Source of the DNA: Chimonanthus salicifolius
Lineage: Eukaryota; Streptophyta; Magnoliopsida; Laurales; Calycanthaceae
Direction of reading: 5' to 3'
Length of the DNA stretch: 64,000 nucleotides
NCBI GenBank assembly: GCA_013350335.1
Contig: CM023538.1
Span: forward strand, 48,106,201 to 48,170,200
Of the stretch, positions 57,801 through 64,000 are shown piece after piece. The notes below the pieces were generated by a model. That model did no database searches and was not told the origin of the DNA. It was given only the letters and a program-made list of their open reading frames with translations. Position 1 is the stretch's first letter, and each line of letters starts with the position of its first letter. The position numbers and the translations under genes were made by a program.

Positions 57801-60800
57801 TCATCGTGGTTATCGTTGCTTAGATCCAATTACAAATCTTGTTTACATTTCTCACAATGTTGTATTTGATGAGACTTCATTTCCCGCAAAAGATGTGGTT
57901 CCAAACTCCTCTGACCAGGTACGTGCACCTCCTCGAAGCTTATTTCCTTTTCTTCAAAATCTTGGACATATGACATCTGACAACCATGAGCAAACGGTTC
58001 CCATGTCTGTAGAAAATACTCATTGTGCAGGTCCCCCACATCAACAGGCACCCCAGATTTCACCATGTCCAGGATCCACAACCTCCTCACAAGTGGTGGA
58101 CCTCTCGGATGCTCTTAATTTCAACTCTGAGACTTCTCCCCAGGTCACTGTTGAGGAGACCCACCAGCACAGCAGATCTATTGCACCTCTGGAACCTCCC
58201 ATGCCTCTTCTACCTACTAACACACCGCCTTCAGACATGCCTCCGTCTTTCACTGACTCACAATCTGCAAGCATTGGACCAAGATCATCAACAATTGTTA
58301 CACAATCTCAAACATGAAGCCTTCGACCGCGTCAATTTCCAAAGTATTAGCTGTATTATTCCTCAAAACATCCATTAAAGTCTTTTATTGCTACAACTTT
58401 ACCACCTGAACCCACATGCTTTTCCCAGGCTGTGAAGCATCAAGAATGGAGGGCAGCCATGGGAGCTGAGTTTGATGCTCTTCTTGCTAATCATACTTGA
58501 ACTTTATGCCCTCGACCTTTGCACAAGAATGTGATTCGTAACAAATGGGTATACAAGATTAAGCAACAATCTGATGGAAGTATTGAACGTTTTAAAGCTC
58601 GGTTAGTAGCCAAAGGCTTTGACCAACAAGGCGGAATTGATTATTTTGAGACCTTCAGCCCGGTCATCAAACCAACAACTCTCAGACTTGTTCTTGCAAT
58701 TGCTATGTATCGTAATTGGCCGGTTCGACAATTGGATATTTCTAATGCTTTTCTGCATGGTGTTCTAGACGAAGAAGTGTTCATGGAACAACCTCAAGGA
58801 TTTATTGATCAAACACATCCTGATCATGTCTGTTGCTTGAAGAAAGCCATCTATGGACTAAAACAAGCTCCCCGAGCTTGGTATACTCGGCTCTCGCATG
58901 CTCTTATTTCCTTAGGCTTCACTGAATCATTGGTTGACCACCATCTATTTTCTTGTGTATGTGGATGACATTCTCATCACCGGAACCAATGAATGCCTCA
59001 TTCTACAACTCATTGATCAACTCAAGTGTGATTTTGCCCTCAAGGATCTTGGCCCTCTAGCCTTTTTTCTAGGCATTCATGCAACAAGAGATCACACTCG
59101 GCTCCATCTTAATCAGTCCAAGTATATTACTGATCTTCTCAACCATACCCGCATGATTGGGGCTAAACCTGCAGCTACTCCTTTGAGCTTGGATCTGAAA
59201 CTCACCAAGTCTAGTGGTGATCCACTTCCAGATGCTACTGAGTACCGCCACATTGTTGGTGCACTCCAATACTGCACACTCACCAGACCTGACATTGCCT
59301 ATACAGTGAATCAACTTTGCCAATTCATGCACTCTCCAACCACCCTACACTGGACTGTGGTGAAACGCGTCTTACGCTACTTGAAGGGTACTATCGATCA
59401 TGGTCTCAATTTCACCAAAGGTCAGCTGAGTCTTCAAGCCTTTTGTGACTCAGATTGGGCTGGTAACCTTGACGATAGGCGATCCACAACTGGGTTTGGT
59501 GTGTTTTTTGGTCCCTACCTTATCTCATGGAGTGCCAAGAAACAAGCTGTTGTTTCACGATCAAGTACCGAAGCTGAATACAGGGCCATGGCTATTGTCA
59601 CTGCTGATTTGTACTGGCTTCGCATGTTGTTGAAAGAGTTACGGGTGATTCTTCCCTCACCACCTACGTTATGGTGTGATAATGTGGGAGCTTTAGCTCT
59701 TGCCTCTAATCCGATTTTCCATGCCAAAACAAAACATATTGAAATAGACTATCATTTTGTTAGTGAAAAAGTGGTGAACAATGATATCTCTGCTCGCTAT
59801 ATCTCAACGGTTGATCAAGTTGCATATATCTTCACTAAAGCCCTTGGTCGTGCACGGTTTCTACTTCTTCGAGACAAGCTTCGTGTGGTATCCCCATCCG
59901 TACACTTGAAGGGGGGTGTAAGAGATTAAACATTACATACATCTGGATAGAACACAAAGCACTCCTTGAGCCATGTGCAGATCAGCACAGCAGATCTATC
60001 CAGAACACAAATCATTCCTTGAGCCATGTGCAGACCAAGCACTGTTCACGCATGCACTGTTACGCATGATATATCTGGCTAACTGTACATCTCATTAATT
60101 GCACATTCTTGACTTCCATCAAGTGTAATCTCTATAAAGAGATACCTTCATATGAAATGAAAACATACTGTAAGCGTTTTGTTTTATAGTTCTTTACAAT
60201 CTACACTTGGTGATTGCAAAAAAATAAAATAAAAGACGGAATTTAGGCCTTGCATTTCCTTTTCAAGTTGCTTCCTAATGAAATCCTTGGAATGAGCAGA
60301 CACTTTATCAGTTTTGTTGCATAATATGAGTACTGGAATCTTCTTTTTTACAACACTTGCCTTTGTCAGAATATCATAGAGATACCTTCCACATCAAAAT
60401 CCGGAAAAGACCATCAATCAATTTTACTCGTTAAATATAAATTAAAAAAAAGGGACATGTAGTGGTTACTCAGCAGCTGCTGCGCAGTTTGGTAAGAAGT
60501 CTAAAGCATCCACAACAAAAATGAGGCCACATGCTCGAGGCAAGAACTCATCAAGCTTTGGTCGAAGGCGGGCATGGCCAGGGACATCAATAACGTGGAC
60601 AGGCTTTATTTTGCCCTTCTGCATCAAAGAAATGAAGACCAAGTTCAGCATTGAACTTACAGATGTGTGGTTAACATGATTTCATGATTATATGGTCCTC
60701 AGAAGTCTAACCAATTCATAGATGAGAGAGTGGCACGACTATTCATGTGTAGCCCACAAACTTCTTTGTGAATGAAAAACTCTAGGGAAAAGGCTCTCAT

Positions 60801-61339
60801 GAGCTTTCTTAGGGAGAATGCCGATCCCACATAGTTAGGACTTATGAGGGATATGTAGAGGAGCACATGGATAAAAGGAAAATGACCTTTCAACCCCATC
60901 CATCATTCTGGTTTTTGAAATGTTGAACATTGACTATTTTCATGGCTCACCTCAAAAAGGTTAAGATGATTGGATGGGGAGTGAAAACTTTACCTACTCC
61001 TGAAAATTAAAACTTCAATGAAATTAAAACTTCAACAACTCCCTACCATGTGCCTTGCAACATGCCACCTCAACACTTGGCCAGGAGCCACATTATGTGA
61101 GGGTTGGCATTTTCCCCAGTCAGCCCTTTGTGAGTTTTCTTTCTTTCCAATATGGGAGAGGTTTGGAAATGCAGAAATTTCTCATACTGGGTACTATAAA
61201 AAAATAAAAAATAAAAAATAAAAAGCGTGTGAAACCTAGAACCTCATTTTACCTTTTCAGATTCAGAATACAATACAAAAATGCCCTCATTTGGTTCTAT
61301 TGATGTAACTGTACCCTGATGTGTGGAGCCATCTCGAAG
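51465..61339 (-). CDS. SRPRB: Signal recognition particle receptor subunit beta (partial, 4 exons in window)
   Basis: Four exons in order on the minus strand (61253-61339, 60470-60618, 60254-60385, 51465-51828) encode the C-terminal two thirds of SRPRB. This is the ER membrane-anchored GTPase that holds the SRP receptor alpha subunit during co-translational targeting. Visible GTPase motifs are DVPGH (G3), NKTD (G4) and the SGL-type G5 motif (EASGLTGE). The exon with the membrane anchor and P-loop is not found up to 64000, so it lies beyond the window or is lost. All four exons join in frame. The intron between the last two exons is about 8.4 kb, starts with GC instead of GT and is packed with transposons. 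The last exon runs past the usual end. Whether the gene still works cannot be decided here. Confidence 0.9.
51829..51873 (-). other. 3' end of the SRPRB intron
   Basis: A short pyrimidine-rich stretch and acceptor between the family Z LTR and the last exon. Confidence 0.7.
51874..53126 (+). mobile_element. Probable solo LTR, family Z, copy B (in the SRPRB intron)
   Basis: Aligns with 35568-36858 over its whole length with many substitutions and indels. It starts about TGATGCGGGCATC and ends near CCCAGCCAGCA. It contains an (AT)n run at 52369-52397. Antisense to the SRPRB gene if the TATA-like orientation of copy A is right. Confidence 0.7.
52369..52397. repeat. (AT)n microsatellite
   Basis: About 13 AT units inside family Z copy B. 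Confidence 0.95.
53228..53795 (-). mobile_element. L1-type LINE 3' fragment
   Basis: On the minus strand a broken RNase [14 protein letters not shown] (about 53600), then [20 protein letters not shown] and IYRHVRRMA, then LAKLGVD after a small deletion. A 3' UTR with an A run (T-rich at 53268-53275) follows. 5' truncated; several stops. Confidence 0.75.
53798..54013. repeat. 215-bp direct repeat, left copy
   Basis: It begins CCATCTTTCTCCCATGAT and ends GGCAGTAATACC, and matches 54949-55165 at roughly 95 percent. The right copy is open on the minus strand ([20 protein letters not shown]), but I do not recognise the peptide. Confidence 0.9.
54014..54310 (-). repeat. Copia 3' LTR, minus orientation
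   Basis: 297 bases; on the plus strand it starts TGTTGAGATTTAG and ends AAATATCAACA. On the minus strand it contains TATATAAATAGG (about 54190) and GTGGACGTAGGC, standard copia LTR signals. A polypurine tract (AGGTAGAGAT on the minus strand) adjoins it. Confidence 0.85.
54311..54948 (-). pseudogene. Copia RNase H, 5'-truncated element
   Basis: The minus strand reads [73 protein letters not shown] and [15 protein letters not shown]. Two stops replace sense codons. Everything upstream of RNase H (gag to RT and the 5' LTR) is missing, cut at the right copy of the 215-base repeat. Confidence 0.88.
54949..55165. repeat. 215-bp direct repeat, right copy
   Basis: Copy of 53798-54013, continuing into unrelated intron sequence at 55166. 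Confidence 0.9.
55321..55587 (+). repeat. 5' LTR of the copia element
   Basis: 267 bases, TGTAAGAGATTAAAC to TTCTTTACA. It contains an internal direct repeat (CCTTGAGCCATGTGCAGACC twice) and CTCTATAAAGAG as a TATA region. Confidence 0.95.
55588..55600 (+). promoter_or_regulatory. Primer binding site of the copia element
   Basis: TAGTATCAGAGC, one base different from the usual TGGTATCAGAGC. Confidence 0.85.
55633..58317 (+). pseudogene. Copia gag-protease-integrase frame
   Basis: The open frame covers 895 codons if counted from ACG 55633, where gag of this group would start; no ATG is present there. Domains: gag with [12 protein letters not shown], a CCHC zinc knuckle [14 protein letters not shown] at residues about 283-296, the protease motif WYADSGA at about 329-335, integrase HHCC (H466, H471, C499, C502) and the catalytic triad D529, D591, E627 with 35 residues between the last two. 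The triad is intact. The frame ends at TGA 58315-58317 in the linker between integrase and RT, where related elements read on. The frame is therefore well preserved up to this stop. Confidence 0.92.
58318..58968 (+). pseudogene. Copia RT, N-terminal part
   Basis: After two more stops (about 58348 and TGA 58498-58500) the frame is open from 58501: [54 protein letters not shown] and [13 protein letters not shown]. It ends in a wrong-frame stop because about a dozen residues before YVDD are deleted. Confidence 0.92.
58945..59929 (+). pseudogene. Copia RT C-terminal part and RNase H
   Basis: [13 protein letters not shown] holds the RT active-site Asp pair. [15 protein letters not shown] and [15 protein letters not shown] follow. 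RNase H has [33 protein letters not shown] and [14 protein letters not shown], ending [19 protein letters not shown]. The stop codon (59927-59929) lies 13 bases inside the 3' LTR. Confidence 0.93.
59917..60198 (+). repeat. 3' LTR of the copia element
   Basis: 282 bases, 15 longer than the 5' LTR. The main difference is a 14-base local duplication (GCACTGTTACGCAT at about 60054). The polypurine tract is at 59906-59916. Confidence 0.95.
60254..60385 (-). CDS. SRPRB: SRPRB exon with NKTD motif
   Basis: [20 protein letters not shown] then [20 protein letters not shown]. It carries the guanine-specificity motif NKTD. Acceptor TGGAAG. The exon ends GAAAT and is followed by GCAAGG: only a GC donor gives the phase that joins to the last exon (split Ile codon). 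Confidence 0.9.
60470..60618 (-). CDS. SRPRB: SRPRB exon with DVPGH motif
   Basis: [20 protein letters not shown] then [20 protein letters not shown] and [10 protein letters not shown]. Holds the G3 motif. Acceptor GATGCAG, donor CTGA|GTAACC. Confidence 0.93.
61253..61339 (-). CDS. SRPRB: SRPRB exon, switch I region
   Basis: [20 protein letters not shown] then FVLYSESEK, 29 codons, phase 0 at both ends. Acceptor TTTTTGTCAG, donor AAAAG|GTAAAA. Follows the P-loop exon in this family. Confidence 0.92.
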
Positions 61340-61539
61340 CTGACAAAAAGGAATAATTTTCAAGTTAGATTCAAAATTTATAAGGAAAATGTATGGATAT
61401 TAAGTTTGATTGATCTGGTATCCAACAAATGCTCCCAATTAACAACCTATATGTATCATTTCAAAAAATAATATATAAAATAAAAAAAATGCTTCCCAAT
61501 TAACAAACTATATGTACATTGCTTCTGGTCCGGGGTTTT

Positions 61540-61760
61540 TTCTTCTTTTTTATTTTTGGTAGTGGGGGTTGTGGGGTAACGATTTTATTAATAAATAAAA
61601 GAATACATATACAGTACAAAAGAAAAGAAAAAACCATTAAAAAACACCATGTAATTAGGAGACCCCCATATCCTCTACATAATTTCCCCAGAAAAACACC
61701 CAAAAACCTTTACCCAGCATGCCCAACCCTACCTATTTCTCCCAAACCCTATCTTTTTCT
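61540..61760 (-). mobile_element. Possible LINE 3' UTR
   Basis: On the minus strand TTTTGTACTGTATATGTATT then CTTTTATTTATTAATAAAAT, a pattern common at plant LINE 3' ends. No coding part is visible. Confidence 0.35.
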
Positions 61761-64000
61761 CCTTTGAGCTCTTTAATCCTCTTTCATCATTTTCCTTTTG
61801 GAGAATTGACAGCTACCTTAAGGGTTTTGCTGGGGACAATAAAACTTGAGTTTGATACTGTTAAAATTCAACTGTTGGATTGAAAGAAAAATGATATCTG
61901 CAATTGAATTAAATTTCAATTAAAAAATTAATTTTAGTAGTCAAAGTCATTAAATATTCTTAAAATTACTAAAATAAAAATATTTGGTGACTTTAATTAC
62001 AATATTTAGTGGTTAGAAATTAAGTTTTGCATTGAAATTTGATATACTTATAGTTCATAAGTCTAATTTCAATTTAAATAATTGCATTTTAATACATTAA
62101 AAGATAAAACTAGACTAAATATGCCAAAAAATCAGACAAAGGTTTCAAAATTTTCTTGTAATAGTCCAACTTCGGTGGTCTAACTAAAACATAGGACTCA
62201 AAAAAATTAGTTCAAACTCAGCACAATCAGTTGTCGCATTTGTTAAACAATGTCACAAATATTGGCAATAATTTAAAATTTACTGTGTTTTTATCATCAA
62301 AATACCATTACCACATTAATAATGTGCATTTATCGGCACTAAGGTAAATTCCCAATAAAATTGTGTTAGAAACGTAATAAATGGTAATATCGTGATAATA
62401 TCCCAGTAAATCTCGATAAATTCTTGATAAATTCTTTATTAAGAAATATTTGTTGTAACCTTAATGAGATTTCTGTAATGATTTAAAATACTTGTTATAT
62501 TTTAACGATTGTAGGATATTTATTGAACTGTATTCTAATAGATTATTTATTCTTAATTGATTGTTCACGGTTCATGAATGATACTAAGATTCTTAATTTT
62601 TTTTTTCATTAATTATATTTTTATTTTTGAAATATTATATTTCTTATAATAAATACTTATGTGAAAATTTAAGAATTTAAAAATATCTCCATCTCCCATT
62701 CGTTTGTCATAAGCTGTGTCACCACAAAATGTGCCTAATAAATAACTAATATGTCAAAAGAATACCGTGTCACGCCTTCATGAGTTGGGAGCAATGGAGC
62801 ATTCCTTTCGTACGAGTGATACCCTCATTAATGCTTGCTTATGTATTCATTAACAACAAACAAAAGCAATAAGACAAGTTCAATCACACCTGCCCTCCAT
62901 ATTCCACTCTTCCTTTCATTCTCTACACCAAATTTTTTTTCCAATTAGGAGTTGAAAATTGACACGAGACTTGTGAGTTTTTTCACGTCAGACTCGTTCA
63001 AATTTAAGAAAGGTTGCTTCATAAAAAACCAATAAATTCTGATTTAATTAAATTTTATAGATTTTATTTGTAATAGAAGAGTTTTTTATTTTCAATTTAT
63101 GTGTTGAAAATCACAGAATACCTAATGTAAAATCTCCACGAATGAACCAACTATTCTTAAGACACTAAAATTAGATCATGGAAGTTCAAATTATGAATTG
63201 AAGAAGCATCTCTTCCCATCATCAATTGATATTTTGCTAGGAAAAGTCATAACAAATTGTTTAGTTTCATTGACAAAAGGTTTAAAAAAAGTAGACCGCT
63301 TCTGTTATTTATCTTATTTTAATACATAAAGGGTAACGATAAAAATAGATGTAGAAAAATTTGAATTTCAGTTCCGCAGCGGAAGTAAGAGAGTGGAGTA
63401 TTATCTTGATCAGCCATGCATCTATATTTCAGAGTATTATTTTCATTGTCTCAGAATATTATATTTAAAATATTTTTTACTTTTTGAAAAGCTCAACAAG
63501 TTTAGAATCTCAAAATAAGGAAGTGAGAGGAAGAAGAGTTAAAATACCTATTGATAATTGATTCATTGTTGATTGATTGCACTGTTTTTAGTATATTTTA
63601 ATCGAGTTTGTTGGAAAATTTATATTTGATAGAAAGCATAAAAATTTAACAATCTATAGGACTTGCACTAAGATTCAATTTTAAGTATATTTTTAATACG
63701 TTTAAATTGGGCAAGAATTCAATTTAGATGAATATAATGGATGCTAGGTGATAGATATAAATGGAAGTATAAAAAGATACATATAAATGGAAGTATATGA
63801 AAATATTTAATTGTTATGCAATTTCCATTGGGTTCAACCAAGTGCAAATTACTCAACTTGAATTTGGGTTTAGGTTAGCTAGTTGGGTATTTTGGGTTTG
63901 GGTTCCATTAGTGTTGAATTTTTCAACATGAATTGAAAATTGAGGTGGATTAGAGTTAACAGTTTGGATTGATACTAATACCACTCAGCTTAACATGAAT
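61761..64000. other. Unassigned AT-rich region upstream of the visible SRPRB exons
   Basis: I looked for the P-loop exon (GSGKT) on the minus strand and did not find it. A short direct repeat (TATAAATGGAAGTAT) lies at about 63760-63800. Nothing else recognised. Confidence 0.55.

Larger units (their letters stand above)
55321..60198 (+). mobile_element. Nearly complete Ty1/copia retrotransposon (Ale/Retrofit-like)
   Basis: 4878 bases with both LTRs, primer site, gag-pol and polypurine tract (TTGAAGGGGGG). It is flanked by a perfect ATCTA duplication (55316-55320 and 60199-60203). It sits in the last SRPRB intron, opposite in strand to the gene. Order gag, protease, integrase, RT, RNase H is the copia order. 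The reading frame is broken by at least three stops between 58315 and 58500, a deletion with frameshift just before YVDD, and an altered start codon, so it is non-autonomous now. The lineage call rests on gag and protease-motif style and is tentative. Confidence 0.95.

Overview
The window is nuclear DNA from a flowering plant. It is AT-rich, has genes with small exons split by very long introns, and carries Ty1/copia and Ty3/gypsy LTR retrotransposons, plant L1-type and RTE-type LINEs, tRNA-derived SINEs and MITEs. I cannot name the species. No bacterial-style operon, CRISPR array, rRNA or intact tRNA gene was seen. There is one assembly gap of 100 N at 10971-11070.

Region 1 (1-19.5 kb) is a transposon graveyard. 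It holds a broken copia integrase/RT piece (1-1867). Two copies of another copia family follow, each with a ~244-bp LTR and gag (1916-3890 and 9326-10970). Between them lie a Sirevirus-like LTR with twelve paired palindromes (3915-5155), a repeated RT scrap (5159-5360) and exons of a decayed, tandemly duplicated LRR receptor-like protein gene on the minus strand (5901-8457). A pol half continues after the gap (11071-13514). A LINE (13831-14633) sits inside an antisense RNase H gene. A gypsy element (14.75-19.5 kb) has been split by a 2.2-kb solo LTR with a CCCAC target duplication.

Region 2 (19.5-28 kb) is mostly unassigned AT-rich DNA with two SINEs, one fold-back MITE, a possible small LTR and a GATATCGG-rich tract.

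Region 3 (28156-45853, plus strand) is a host gene of eight recognisable exons for a multi-pass membrane protein of the At1g10660/At3g27770 type. Its first intron holds a young LTR element (28664-35292; target duplication ATCTC; two 195-bp LTRs). That element has no gag or pol. Its interior is dominated by eight tandem copies of a 576-bp unit, each starting near the primer binding site and carrying a strong hairpin. This is the most unusual object in the window. The host gene also has no normal donor after exon 1 and a frameshift in exon 3, so it may be a pseudogene.

Region 4 (45.9-51.5 kb) lies between convergent genes and carries a 195-bp solo LTR (target duplication GGTGG) and two MITEs.

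Region 5 (51465-61339, minus strand) is most of the gene for the beta subunit of the signal recognition particle receptor; the exon with the P-loop lies outside the window. Its last intron is about 8.4 kb. It starts with a GC donor and is filled with an LTR, a LINE piece, a truncated copia element flanked by a 215-bp direct repeat, and a nearly complete copia element (55321-60198; target duplication ATCTA). From about 61.35 kb to the end no gene is visible.
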